Part shown: positions 16,303 to 25,441 of the stretch, one piece after another | Numbering within the stretch: the first letter of the stretch is position 1 | Layout of the letters: every line of letters begins with the position of its first letter | Origin: Moraxella sp. | GTDB lineage: Bacteria > Pseudomonadota > Gammaproteobacteria > Pseudomonadales > Moraxellaceae | Length of the DNA stretch: 64,000 nt | Direction: 5' to 3' | Assembly (NCBI GenBank): GCA_030525825.1 | Contig: JAUNDZ010000004.1 | Coordinates: 42,408 to 106,407, forward strand | Made by a program: the position numbers and the translations under genes | Notes under the pieces: generated by a model | What the model was told of the DNA's origin: nothing | Database searches by the model: none | The model's input: only the letters and a program-made list of their open reading frames with translations

Positions 16303-18381
16303 ATGAACACAATCCTATTTGAACTTGGCACCGAAGAGCTGCCACCAAAGTCCCTAAAAACCCTAAAAAACGCCCTAGAAGACAGTGTAACTAAGTCTTT
16401 GACCGAGCAAAACATCGCTTTTGACGGTATCAAAAGTTATGCCGCCCCACGCCGTTTGGCGGTGCAGATTTTGGGGGTTGCCACAACCACGCCTGACCGC
16501 ACCGAGACCAAAAAAGGACCGAATGTCAAGGCAAGTTTTGATGCGGACGGTAATTTAACCAAAGCAGGACAAGGCTTTTTGCAAGGGCTTAATGCAAATG
16601 GTTTAAACCTAACCAAAGACGATTTAATCACCGTGTCCGACAAAAAAGGCGAGTATATCGGCTATGAGCTTACCATTCAAGGCGAAAAAGTGGACAATTT
16701 ATTGCCACGCCTTATCCAAAAAGCCTTAGATGAGCTACCAATTGCCAAGCGAATGCGTTCTGGGGCGAGCAAAGATGAGTTTGTCCGCCCTGTCAAATGG
16801 GTGGTGCTAATGCGTGATGATGCGGTCATTTCTGCGACCATTCAAGGACACCAAGCAGGCAACCAAACCTGTGGACACCGTTTTCACGCCCCTGATTTTG
16901 TGGCGATTTCCCACGCCAATGATTACGAAAGCGTGCTTGAACAGGCTTATGTCATCGCTGACTTTGCCAAACGCCAAGCGTTGATACAAGAGCAAGTCGC
17001 CAAATTATCCGATGAAGTCGGTGCGACCGCCATTGTCCCTAGCGACCTTTTGGACGAAGTTACCGCCCTTGTGGATTATCCTGTTGCCCTAAGAGCGAGC
17101 TTTGAAGAGCGATTCTTAGCCGTGCCACAAGAAGCCTTGATTAGCACAATGCAAGCCGATCAAAAGTATTTTTGTTTAACCAAAGATGGCAAATTACAGC
17201 CTTATTTTATCTTTATTAGTAACATTGACAGCACCGACAAGCAGGCGGTGATTGCAGGCAACGAAAAAGTGGTACGCCCCCGTCTGGCGGACGCTGAATT
17301 TTTCTTTTTACAAGACCAAAAACAGCCCCTATTTGCCCTATCGGAAAACCTAAAAAACCGTATTTTCCAAGACAAACTTGGCACAATTTGGGAAAAATCT
17401 GAACGCATTGCCAAACTCTCTGCCTTTATCGCCACCCAAACCCACGCGAATGTAGATAACGCCACCCGTGCAGGGCTACTATCAAAGTGCGACCTAGCCA
17501 GTACGCTGGTGGGCGAGTTCCCAGAATTACAAGGCATTGCAGGGACTTATTATGCCCGTCTTAACAATGAACCAAGTGAGGTTGCCGAGAGTATTGCCGA
17601 GCAGTATTTGCCTAAATTTGCAGGCGATGAGTTGCCAAAAACCAACATTGGCGTGTGTCTTGCCCTTGCTGACCGTCTTGATACGATGGTGGGGATTTTT
17701 GGGATTAACCAAGCACCGACAGGCTCCAAAGACCCATTTAGCCTAAGACGAGCCAGCATTGGCGTTTTAAGAATTTTGATTGAGAAAAAATTGCCCCTGA
17801 ACCTTGTGGCACTCATTGAACAGGCGATTTTGGGTTATGGCAATAAGCTTGACAACCTTGCCAAAACTTTCACCGATGTGATGGAATTTATCCACGCTCG
17901 CTACCGCCCGATGTACGAAGATAAAGGCGTGAGCGTGGATACGATTTTGGCGGTAAGTGCGATAAATCCGCATATGCCCCTTGATTTTGATGAGCGGATT
18001 TGGGCGGTAGAGAAGTTTCGCAGTGAGCCTGTTGCCAAAACGCTGGCTCAAAATAATAAACGAGTGGCAAACATTCTTGCCAAAGCAGATGGCGAGATTA
18101 ATGCCGATATTAATGAAAATTTACTCACCGAGACGGCTGAAAAATCCTTATTTACCGCTCTTATTAATGCCCAAAATGCTTGTAAGCCTTTGCTTGAAAA
18201 AGCCGATTATCAAGGGATTTTGACAACTTTGGTAAGCCTTGATACGCCCTTGACCGAGTTTTTTGATAATGTTATGGTCAATGCCGATGATGTCAAGCTT
18301 AAAAACAACCGTTTGGCACTGTTAAAACAAGTACGAGAGCTGTTTTTGAGTGTGGCGGATATTGGCGAGCTTGCGGTTTAA
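16303..18381 (+). CDS. glyS: Glycine--tRNA ligase beta subunit
   Basis: Non-catalytic, tRNA-binding subunit of glycyl-tRNA synthetase. The 692 residues match the family length (about 690), starting LFELGTEELPPKSL, which is diagnostic of GlyS, with KRMRSGASKDEFVRPVKW and GIFGINQAPTGSKDPFSLRR as further conserved blocks. The C-terminal DALR-type anticodon-binding region is present. A strong bidirectional terminator follows 20 bp after the stop. Confidence 0.97.
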   Translation: MNTILFELGTEELPPKSLKTLKNALEDSVTKSLTEQNIAFDGIKSYAAPRRLAVQILGVATTTPDRTETKKGPNVKASFDADGNLTKAGQGFLQGLNANGLNLTKDDLITVSDKKGEYIGYELTIQGEKVDNLLPRLIQKALDELPIAKRMRSGASKDEFVRPVKWVVLMRDDAVISATIQGHQAGNQTCGHRFHAPDFVAISHANDYESVLEQAYVIADFAKRQALIQEQVAKLSDEVGATAIVPSDLLDEVTALVDYPVALRASFEERFLAVPQEALISTMQADQKYFCLTKDGKLQPYFIFISNIDSTDKQAVIAGNEKVVRPRLADAEFFFLQDQKQPLFALSENLKNRIFQDKLGTIWEKSERIAKLSAFIATQTHANVDNATRAGLLSKCDLASTLVGEFPELQGIAGTYYARLNNEPSEVAESIAEQYLPKFAGDELPKTNIGVCLALADRLDTMVGIFGINQAPTGSKDPFSLRRASIGVLRILIEKKLPLNLVALIEQAILGYGNKLDNLAKTFTDVMEFIHARYRPMYEDKGVSVDTILAVSAINPHMPLDFDERIWAVEKFRSEPVAKTLAQNNKRVANILAKADGEINADINENLLTETAEKSLFTALINAQNACKPLLEKADYQGILTTLVSLDTPLTEFFDNVMVNADDVKLKNNRLALLKQVRELFLSVADIGELAV

Positions 18382-18402
18382 GTTGCCCAAATAGACCAAA
18401 AC

Positions 18403-18436
18403 AAAAAAAGCCTTGCTTCATGGCAGGGCTTTTTTG
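18403..18436. terminator. Bidirectional terminator between glyS and the M16C protease gene
   Basis: AAAAAAGCCTTGC pairs with GGCAGGGCTTTTTT around TTCAT; the A run on one side and T run on the other fit both convergent transcripts. Confidence 0.85.
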
Positions 18437-18448
18437 TTTAGGCGGATT

Positions 18449-21424
18449 TTAAGACAGTTTTTTGATGGTAAAGCCAAGTGCCATCATCTGTGCTTCTTGT
18501 TCAAGCGGAGCAAGACTTGCTTTGGTGTGCGGCTTGTCTTTTAGATAGGTGCGAGCCACTCGTTTTAAATCATCGATACTGACCGCCAAAATCTTGGCAC
18601 GCAGCTGCTGCTGATAGTCCTTACCTCGACCGTGCAAGGCAGCAAAGCAAGATTTGACCGCCTCGCCTGCTGGCGAACCTGGCTTGTCCATGCCTGCAAT
18701 GATGCCCAAAATCGCTTCTTCTAGCTGCTCGGCATGATGTTCGTTGTCCAAAAGCCAATCGACGCTTTTGGTGAAATGCTCAAAGGTCGCTGCACAGTTT
18801 GGGTCTCGATAACTAAAAAACTTAAACGCCGCAGCATTGCCATCAAAGCTCGCCCCACCACCGTATGCACCGCCCTTCTCACGGATGGCAGCGTGCAGAT
18901 AGCCATTACGCAAGAACAATGCCAACACCATGAGTGCAGCCGCATCAGGGCTGTCGGAAGTGGTTGCAGCATAGGCGGCGGCGTTGTGATAGACATTGGT
19001 CGAGATGAGCCAAGCGGTGTCATCGTCATCGCCTTGCTTGACGATGTCTGTCAGCTCATCAAAGACAAGCGGCGATAAATCTGGCACAGACGCTGGTGGT
19101 ACTGTACGCAGTGTACTGGCGACTTTATCCTTTAAGGTGTCCGACATTTCAGGTTCACAGACCAAAATCACATCTTTGGGCAGAGCAGTGATGCGTGCGT
19201 GCAGTGCCGCCAAGCGTGCCGACAATTTCTCCCATTTTTCATCACTCTCGTGTGCCAAAAATGCCTTTAATGCCGACAATGCAGGCAGACCAGAATAAGC
19301 ATACTCAATCTTGGCAAGTCGGCTCATGTTGCGACTGGCAGTTTGCATCGCATAGGCATGCCCCGCCCCTGTTAGGCGAGATTGCCAGCTGGTTTGTTTT
19401 TGTTGTAGCAGTTCACGGATGCGTTCGGTCTCGCTAAAAATCGTCTCATCAAGCACCTGACTGACCAAGTCAATCGCTTCTGGCTTGCGATTTAACGCTC
19501 GGGTCGCCACCACAAAATAACTGCTCATCTTATCCTTATCCGCCACATCCGTCCGCTGGCTGATGCGTGCCGTTACCCCTGATGAGTGAGCCGCCTGCAC
19601 CGCTTGAAAGGCTCTGGCATCATGCTTAGTCGTACCCACTTCGGACAACAAAGTCAAATAAATCGGCAGCAGCGGATTATCCAAAATCTCATTAGCGTAC
19701 TCGCCAAGCTCTGATACCACCTGATAATAATACAGCCCATTCGTGCCTGCATGATATTCGTACAAGGTGCGTTGTCTGCCGTCTAGTGTGATGGGCTGCT
19801 TATTGGCATGGACAAAGGCGATGTCGCTTGGCACATCGGACAGCCCCACTTTTGGCAGGACATTCACATCATCCGCTGTCGCCTGACGAGCCTGCAAGTC
19901 CGCCATGTGCTGACGGATATTCGCTCTGTCTGTATCGGTCAATGACTGTTCTAGCTCATCTAAGGTGACTTGTTCTTTTTCGATGAGTGCTTGTGCCTTA
20001 TCCTTATCAGGTAATAGGGTCAGACGCACTCGGTGGGGGTTGTCGATTAGGTGTTTTTGGATGAGCGATGGCACAAAACTTGGGTCGCTCGCCTGCTGTC
20101 TTAACCAGTTTAGATGCTCATCAATCTGCCAAACATCGAGCGGATTACCATCATGCACCACCGTGCTGAACGCTTCTAGCATGAGCGTCAGCCCATAAGG
20201 CATGCTGTCGCCACCGATGTGGCGTTGATCAAGCTCTATCTGGTGTAGCACCGTCTCAATCGTCTCGCCATCTACGCCGTCGGATACCACCTGCTGTAGC
20301 AGATTTAGGATGCCCGTCTCCACATCATCAGCGTATTCGACATCCGAGCCACGCACCCCTGCATAAAACACCATCTCATGATGACTGTCATCCAACCCAA
20401 GCAGCGGACTGGGTGCGGTCGCATTGGCGTAGCTTTCTAGATAAGCACGCAAGGGCGAGCCTGAATGCTCGGCAAGTACCCCTTCCATCAGACGCAGTGC
20501 CAAGCGTTCTTTTGGGTCTTTGATGCTCGGTAGCAGCCACGACAGCACATGATGGGTTTTTTGTTTGCCGTTGTCGTCAGCGGTATAAGTGTCGAAAGCT
20601 CGTACTGGCTTAGCCAGTCGTTTTTCAAGCACAGAGACAAACTTTTTGCCCACCTTAGGGCGATTGACATCATCAAATCGCACCAGCACCTGCTCTTGTA
20701 GCTGCTCTTGGATTTCGCTCGCCTTAATATCGCCAAAGCTCATCACGATGGCATTGGATGGATGATAATGTGCCTGATGAAACTTCACCAAATCCGCATG
20801 GGTGAGCTTAATGATATGCTCAGGGTCGCCCCCTGAGTTGTAGTGATAGGTGGTCGTTGGGAACAGGTGTGGTGTCAAGGCATAATACAGCTGGTCAATC
20901 TCGCCACTCATTGCCCCTTTCATCTCATTAAAGACGATGCCGTGATACTCTGGCTTGCCATCATCATTCAGCTCAACACGAATGCCTTCTTGAGCAAAAT
21001 CAAGCTCATGAATGTTCGGAAAAAAGCACGCATCAGCATAGACGGATAACAGATTAAAAAAATCATTCTTGTTTTGGGTGGCAAATGGATACACCGTCCA
21101 ATCCGCTGCCGTCATCGCATTCATAAAAGTCTGCAAAGACCGCTTAATCATACTAAAAAACGGGTCTCTGACAGGGTATTTTTCACTGCCGCACAGCACC
21201 ACATGCTCTAAGATATGAGCTTCGCCACGAGAAGTCATTGGCTGCGTGGCAAAGCCAATCATCAACGCATTTTCATCATTATTGCACGCCAGATGATAAT
21301 GAATCAGTCCCGTATCACGATGGCGATAATGCTCAACATCGATATTCAAGGCTTCAATCGTGGTCGTGCTTAGCCATTCAAAGGCTGGGTTTGGATGAGC
21401 GGTGTCTTTGTTGGTGTTTGTCAT
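18449..21424 (-). CDS. M16C-family zinc metallopeptidase (presequence-protease type)
   Basis: A 991-residue pitrilysin-superfamily peptidase resembling organellar PreP, which degrades short unstructured peptides inside a closed two-half chamber. The inverted zinc motif HILEH lies at residues 70-74 (His70, Glu73, His74), and the downstream FNEMKGAMSGEIDQLYY segment supplies the third zinc ligand. The length equals the family norm of four M16 domains in one chain. There is no signal peptide, so a cytoplasmic role in peptide clearance is likely. It is transcribed alone. Confidence 0.9.
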   Translation of the reverse strand: MTNTNKDTAHPNPAFEWLSTTTIEALNIDVEHYRHRDTGLIHYHLACNNDENALMIGFATQPMTSRGEAHILEHVVLCGSEKYPVRDPFFSMIKRSLQTFMNAMTAADWTVYPFATQNKNDFFNLLSVYADACFFPNIHELDFAQEGIRVELNDDGKPEYHGIVFNEMKGAMSGEIDQLYYALTPHLFPTTTYHYNSGGDPEHIIKLTHADLVKFHQAHYHPSNAIVMSFGDIKASEIQEQLQEQVLVRFDDVNRPKVGKKFVSVLEKRLAKPVRAFDTYTADDNGKQKTHHVLSWLLPSIKDPKERLALRLMEGVLAEHSGSPLRAYLESYANATAPSPLLGLDDSHHEMVFYAGVRGSDVEYADDVETGILNLLQQVVSDGVDGETIETVLHQIELDQRHIGGDSMPYGLTLMLEAFSTVVHDGNPLDVWQIDEHLNWLRQQASDPSFVPSLIQKHLIDNPHRVRLTLLPDKDKAQALIEKEQVTLDELEQSLTDTDRANIRQHMADLQARQATADDVNVLPKVGLSDVPSDIAFVHANKQPITLDGRQRTLYEYHAGTNGLYYYQVVSELGEYANEILDNPLLPIYLTLLSEVGTTKHDARAFQAVQAAHSSGVTARISQRTDVADKDKMSSYFVVATRALNRKPEAIDLVSQVLDETIFSETERIRELLQQKQTSWQSRLTGAGHAYAMQTASRNMSRLAKIEYAYSGLPALSALKAFLAHESDEKWEKLSARLAALHARITALPKDVILVCEPEMSDTLKDKVASTLRTVPPASVPDLSPLVFDELTDIVKQGDDDDTAWLISTNVYHNAAAYAATTSDSPDAAALMVLALFLRNGYLHAAIREKGGAYGGGASFDGNAAAFKFFSYRDPNCAATFEHFTKSVDWLLDNEHHAEQLEEAILGIIAGMDKPGSPAGEAVKSCFAALHGRGKDYQQQLRAKILAVSIDDLKRVARTYLKDKPHTKASLAPLEQEAQMMALGFTIKKLS

Positions 21425-21624
21425 GAATTATTCCTATTTATTGTCTTAAATCTTAAAAAATCAATCGTCAAAACCAGTCATCAATCAGCCATCAGACCCC
21501 ATCAACGAAAGATGAAAAAGCCATAGTGTAACATAATTTGACCCAAAAAATGAATGATGGTACGGCTTTTATCCACACAAAAGTCAATAATGTCGCCTTT
21601 TAAAAAATCAATAATCCAGCACAA

Positions 21625-21659
21625 ATAAAAACCGCAAGCCAAAGACTTACGGTTTTTAT
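21625..21659 (-). terminator. Terminator of the PepSY gene
   Basis: On the minus strand AAAAACCGTAAG pairs with CTTGCGGTTTTT around an 8-nt loop, about 40 bp after the stop. Confidence 0.8.
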
Positions 21660-21696
21660 CGCATTGTATTGTAATGACGCCTTTGGTCATCGACAA

Positions 21697-21999
21697 TCAG
21701 TCATCAAGTTCGCTTTTTAGTACCTTACCCGACTTAGCGTCCACGCTCACATCATAGTCGCCTTGTGCGGTGGCAACATCGACATCAAAGTGAGCCCCAT
21801 AGGTGCTGTCGTGGTCAAATTTGACTTGCTTGACGGCACTGCCCTTGACATGAGCTTTGGCAATTTCGCCTGCTTTGGCAAGTGAGATGTATTGGGCTTT
21901 GTTTTGTTCATAGATGCGTTGGTCGTCATCGGCTGATGCACTCATGGCAAAAGTCATGGCGGTGGCTGATAGTACCAAGGTTGTTAAAATGCGTTTCAT
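21697..21999 (-). CDS. Periplasmic PepSY-domain protein
   Basis: A 100-residue exported protein: a Sec signal peptide with cleavage after SAS-A (about residue 23), then one PepSY domain (SLAKAGEIAKAHVKG to DVSVDAKSGKVL). PepSY domains are thought to inhibit or bind peptidases and occur in envelope proteins and sensor kinases, but the function of such minimal proteins is unknown. It is monocistronic, with its own terminator, and no two-component system is adjacent. Confidence 0.85.
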   Translation of the reverse strand: MKRILTTLVLSATAMTFAMSASADDDQRIYEQNKAQYISLAKAGEIAKAHVKGSAVKQVKFDHDSTYGAHFDVDVATAQGDYDVSVDAKSGKVLKSELDD

Positions 22000-22158
22000 T
22001 GATTACTCTCTTTATTAACTTTAACTGAAATCACTTTAATTCGTGCAGCTACAATAACAGCTTATCCTGCCAAAGTCTATCATTTTTGGCGGTATTTTCG
22101 CCCCATTAACAATTTACCGCAGTTGTGCAATATTTCAAACACTTGTTTGCTAAGCCAT

Positions 22159-22195
22159 AAAAAAACCGCCAAGCTCTTGCCCAAGCGGTTTTTTA
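22159..22195 (-). terminator. Terminator of the tauD-permease transcript
   Basis: AAAAAACCGC and GCGGTTTTTT flank a GC-rich loop just past the permease stop. Confidence 0.8.
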
Positions 22196-22208
22196 TGATT
22201 GTTAAGTT

Positions 22209-23654
22209 TTAGCGGACTTTGGCAAACAATACATCTTTTAACTCGGTGTCGCTTTTTTTGTACAAATCCGCTCGTCTGATGACATAAAACAGCACCCCAA
22301 GCAGCACCCACACCACCAAGGCGTATCGTGATGGCAGGCTTAATGCACCGACCGAATTTGGCAACAGCAGCAGCAATAAAAACCCCACCGAGATCATCAT
22401 GCCTAACATACCAATGATGCTTTGAGTACTGTTCTTGTCTTGAACACCCATGCCAAACACCGCCCCATCACGACCCAGCTTATAAGCACAGGCACAAGTA
22501 TAAAAAAAGGTAACGGCAATGCCCACGCTGGTCATGTCTACAATCCATAGCAATGCCGCACGACCAAACCAAGGGCTAATCAAGCACACCGCCATCACCG
22601 CATAAAATGCACGAGACGGCGTGCCATGCACAGGGTGCAATTTGCCAAAAGATGTAGGCAACATCTGACTGCGACTTAAAGTCAAAATCACTCGACTTGC
22701 CGCCACATAAAAGCCGTTAAGCCCTGTCAAAACCCCCATACTGACCGCCACAACCATCAGCACCAAGCCAAACTTACCCATCACCGATGAGATGGCAGAG
22801 CCTGTCTCCCATGAGCTGCTGGCAAATGACGCCATTTGGTCGCCAAAGGCAAACGCCGCCGACAAGATGACCGCCACATACAAAAAGCTGGCACTGACGA
22901 TACTGCCTATGAGCAGCTTCATGATTTTGTTGGCAGAAAAACGAAACTCGCCTGCCAACTGCGGAATGCCATCAAAGCCCACATACGCCCACGGTGCAAA
23001 GGCAACAATCGCCCCCACTGCCGACCAAAAGCCCACGCCATCTGGCGGAAGTAGTGGCAAAGCTGCTTGATGCGTAGCGTAATGAATGCCCGTGCCAAAC
23101 AGCACGCTCGCCACCGCCAAGAGCATCAACACCACCGCCAAAAACTGCACTCGTCCTGAGATGGCGGTGTTTTTTGCATTTAAATAAGCAAAAGCCACCA
23201 AAAACAGCGACGCCACGAATACTTCGGGAGCATACACTGTCCAACCTGAAATCTCATACAACGCACCTTGCATCATGATTTCAGGAATGATGAGCCTTAG
23301 CACCAGAGTAACTGCCGACGCATTTAAAGCGATGATGCCTGCATAGCCAAGCATCAAAGCCCACCCTGCGATAAAGCCATGCGTTCGTCCAAAGGTCGCC
23401 AAAGCAAAAGCAATGCCGCCTCCTGTTACAGGCAGCGACTTGGTGGCATAGCCGTAGTTCATGGCAATCACGCCGACAAGCAGCGTGCCAATCACAAAGC
23501 CCGTTACCACCGCAAGCAGCCCAGATGACGACAGCCATTCATAAGGCAATACAAACGCACCCCAACCAACCGCAGAACCCACCGCCATGGCATAGACCCA
23601 GCTGGCTTTAAATCCTTGATTTGACGGGCTGTTAGGTTGGCTAGAGTTACTCAT
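22209..23654 (-). CDS. APC-superfamily permease (candidate taurine/amino acid importer)
   Basis: A 481-residue transporter with about twelve hydrophobic helices. The N-terminal GSAVGWGAFVLP is the substrate-binding unwound helix 1 motif of the amino acid-polyamine-organocation superfamily. It starts 36 bp after the taurine dioxygenase gene with an AAGGA ribosome site, so the two are co-transcribed. Because the usual tauABC genes are absent, import of taurine or a related sulfonate is a reasonable inference from context, but the sequence alone only supports an amino-acid-type substrate. A terminator follows. Confidence 0.82.
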   Translation of the reverse strand: MSNSSQPNSPSNQGFKASWVYAMAVGSAVGWGAFVLPYEWLSSSGLLAVVTGFVIGTLLVGVIAMNYGYATKSLPVTGGGIAFALATFGRTHGFIAGWALMLGYAGIIALNASAVTLVLRLIIPEIMMQGALYEISGWTVYAPEVFVASLFLVAFAYLNAKNTAISGRVQFLAVVLMLLAVASVLFGTGIHYATHQAALPLLPPDGVGFWSAVGAIVAFAPWAYVGFDGIPQLAGEFRFSANKIMKLLIGSIVSASFLYVAVILSAAFAFGDQMASFASSSWETGSAISSVMGKFGLVLMVVAVSMGVLTGLNGFYVAASRVILTLSRSQMLPTSFGKLHPVHGTPSRAFYAVMAVCLISPWFGRAALLWIVDMTSVGIAVTFFYTCACAYKLGRDGAVFGMGVQDKNSTQSIIGMLGMMISVGFLLLLLLPNSVGALSLPSRYALVVWVLLGVLFYVIRRADLYKKSDTELKDVLFAKVR

Positions 23655-23690
23655 CGCTTGTCCTTGTGTATTTATCTGATTGACTGGCGA

Positions 23691-24545
23691 TTAGCTGGCG
23701 GCGTAGTATGGCTCATCGCCATTGACGGTGGCACGGTGCATGATGCGATGTGCATCGCCATAGTCGAACAGAGCTTTATGCTGTGTGCAGCGATTGTCCC
23801 AGATGGCGACATCGCCTTCTTGCCATTGCCAACGCAGATGAAAATCTTCTTTGACAGCGTGCTGAGTTAGAAAATCAAGCAGCTCTTTGCCTTCTTCTTC
23901 GGGCAAATCTTCAATCTTAGAAGTAAAACCTTCACTCACGAACAAAATCGGCTTGCCTGTATCAGGATGCGTACGCACCACAGGGTGTGGTACAGGCGGG
24001 TTTTTGCGATAAATCTCTTCTAGGCGAGCTTTTTCTTCATCGCTTACGCCACCAAAACGCTCTTCGGGGAATGACAGACGAATGTCATGCAGAGCAGTCA
24101 GACCTTTGATTTTTTCTTGGGTGTCTTTGTCTAGGGCTTCAAATGCTGCCGTGCCACTTGCCCACAGAGTGTCGCCGCCTGATGGTGGAATTTTTACCGC
24201 ACGCAGTACGCAGCCTAGTGGTGGTGTTTTGCTAAAAGTAACATCGGTATGCCACAGCTCGTTGTCTCGTAGGTCAGTCTGATGGCTGTCTAGCACAATG
24301 ACTTCTGGCACATTCGGCACGGTTGGGAATACTGGGTGAATGTGTAGGCTGCCGAACGACTTGGCAAGGTTCACTTGTGCTGCCGTTTGTAGGTCTTGGT
24401 TGCGAAAGAAAATCACCTGATGATCAAGCAAGGCTTGCTTAATCTCGCCAAGCATCTCATCGGTCAGCTCGTTTAGGTTCACACCTTCGATGATGGCACC
24501 GATGGTCTCTTTGATGGGTTTGATGGTTAAGGTTTGTGCTGTCAT
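23691..24545 (-). CDS. tauD: Taurine dioxygenase TauD
   Basis: Fe(II)/2-oxoglutarate-dependent dioxygenase releasing sulfite from taurine. The 284 residues carry the iron triad H99-x-D101 and H256, the 2-oxoglutarate Arg in HRIMHRATV, and, compared from memory with E. coli TauD, the taurine-pocket residues H70, N95, F104, S158, F159, F207 and R271; Tyr73 is Phe. This conservation favours a true taurine enzyme over the wider TfdA family. I chose the ATG at 24543-24545, which has AAGGA 6 nt upstream, over an extension to 24581. It precedes an APC permease instead of a tauABC transporter. Sulfite made here could feed cysteine synthesis or leave through an exporter. Confidence 0.88.
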   Translation of the reverse strand: MTAQTLTIKPIKETIGAIIEGVNLNELTDEMLGEIKQALLDHQVIFFRNQDLQTAAQVNLAKSFGSLHIHPVFPTVPNVPEVIVLDSHQTDLRDNELWHTDVTFSKTPPLGCVLRAVKIPPSGGDTLWASGTAAFEALDKDTQEKIKGLTALHDIRLSFPEERFGGVSDEEKARLEEIYRKNPPVPHPVVRTHPDTGKPILFVSEGFTSKIEDLPEEEGKELLDFLTQHAVKEDFHLRWQWQEGDVAIWDNRCTQHKALFDYGDAHRIMHRATVNGDEPYYAAS

Positions 24546-24862
24546 ATGAAATCCTTGTGGGTCTTGCCCAAATGATGGCATGGATTTAAAATCTGCTAAA
24601 TTTTATAAGAAATAACAAAGTGCCACTATGTTAGTGATAAATCATCAAAATTTAAAACACCAAAAAAGAATTAGTTAAGTAATTATCAGCATATAGAACA
24701 ACAACAAGCCCAACAATCAGCAAAAAATACCGACTTTGGCAGAAATTTAGCTGACGGTGCTTAGGTTTTTTGTTATACTAAAATTGTACTAATAAGCTGT
24801 ATCACCAATTGACGATAAAAATTCATTGAGCATCTGCTCATCAACCACAGGAGAGTCGTACA
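24546..24862. other. Divergent region between tauD and the universal stress gene
   Basis: This 317-bp AT-rich stretch contains the uspA-like promoter and must contain the tauD promoter. An AAATCATCAAAATTT segment near 24640-24656 is a possible half-symmetric site, too weak to name. No small ORF is convincing. Confidence 0.5.
24751..24779 (+). promoter_or_regulatory. Probable promoter of the universal stress gene
   Basis: CTGACG (24751-24756), a 17-bp spacer and TATACT (24774-24779), with TG at the extended -10 position. The leader would be about 80 nt. Confidence 0.55.
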
Positions 24863-25312
24863 ATGTATCAACATGTTTTATTGGTAACCGATTTAAGAGA
24901 CGATACGGATTTGGTCGCCGCCAAAGCAAAATGGATTTTGGACGCATCACCCAACGCTCAGCTGTCTGTGCTGCACATCGTCGAAGAGACCATGCTCGGC
25001 TTTGGCTATGAGCTGATTCCAGCAGCATCGCTGCACGAAGAAATTGACAACGAACGCTGCCAAGAAGCACGCATTCGCCTTGCCCAAGTGCTGGCTAGAA
25101 ACAGCTTACAAGCCCATAATGTCAAAATCAAAACCGCCATTTCAGGGCGTAAAGGCATCGTGGATTACTGCAAAAATCACGCCATTGACCTTGTGGTTAT
25201 CGGTCGTCATAAACGCACAGGACTGTCGGCATGGCTGGCAGGGGCGACGGCTGATAGCATCTTGCCTGATGTTGATAGCGATTTATTGGTGGTGCAATTA
25301 GCCGCTGAGTAA
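24863..25312 (+). CDS. Universal stress protein (UspA family)
   Basis: A 149-residue single UspA domain. The start YQHVLLVTDL and the C-terminal nucleotide-binding stretch (VVIGRHKRTGLSAWLAG, then ATADSIL) fit the ATP-binding G-x2-G-x9-G(S/T) pattern only partly: Gly-x-His-Lys replaces the usual first glycine spacing, so ATP binding is not certain. Cytoplasmic; involved in stress endurance in other bacteria. It is followed by an unusual pair of overlapping hairpins. Confidence 0.88.
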   Translation: MYQHVLLVTDLRDDTDLVAAKAKWILDASPNAQLSVLHIVEETMLGFGYELIPAASLHEEIDNERCQEARIRLAQVLARNSLQAHNVKIKTAISGRKGIVDYCKNHAIDLVVIGRHKRTGLSAWLAGATADSILPDVDSDLLVVQLAAE

Positions 25313-25321
25313 TGTCCAGTA

Positions 25322-25385
25322 AAAACTGCCCATCTAGGATGACCGTCCTAGATGGGTCGTCTATTAGGCGGTATTGGGCAGTTTT
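25322..25385 (+). terminator. Two mutually exclusive hairpins after the universal stress gene
   Basis: An inner perfect 11-bp stem (CCCATCTAGGA, 25329-25339, with 25346-25356) and an outer perfect 11-bp stem (AAAACTGCCCA, 25322-25332, with 25375-25385) share the four bases CCCA, so both cannot form fully. The outer stem ends in TTTT and can act as a terminator; the inner one would weaken it. Confidence 0.65.
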
Positions 25386-25441
25386 GCCCTGTTTTTATTG
25401 ATAAATCATTTAACTTACTTTAATTTAAACTTAGGAATACC

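Noticed and set aside
16015-16433. Several overlapping frames, some Ser-rich or His/Arg-rich, opposite the Asp-rich lipoprotein gene
   Set aside because: Simple-repeat composition opens every frame; only the plus-strand frame has a lipoprotein signal peptide and a ribosome site.
21502-21696. 64-codon minus-strand frame after the PepSY gene
   Set aside because: It runs across the PepSY terminator and has no ribosome site.
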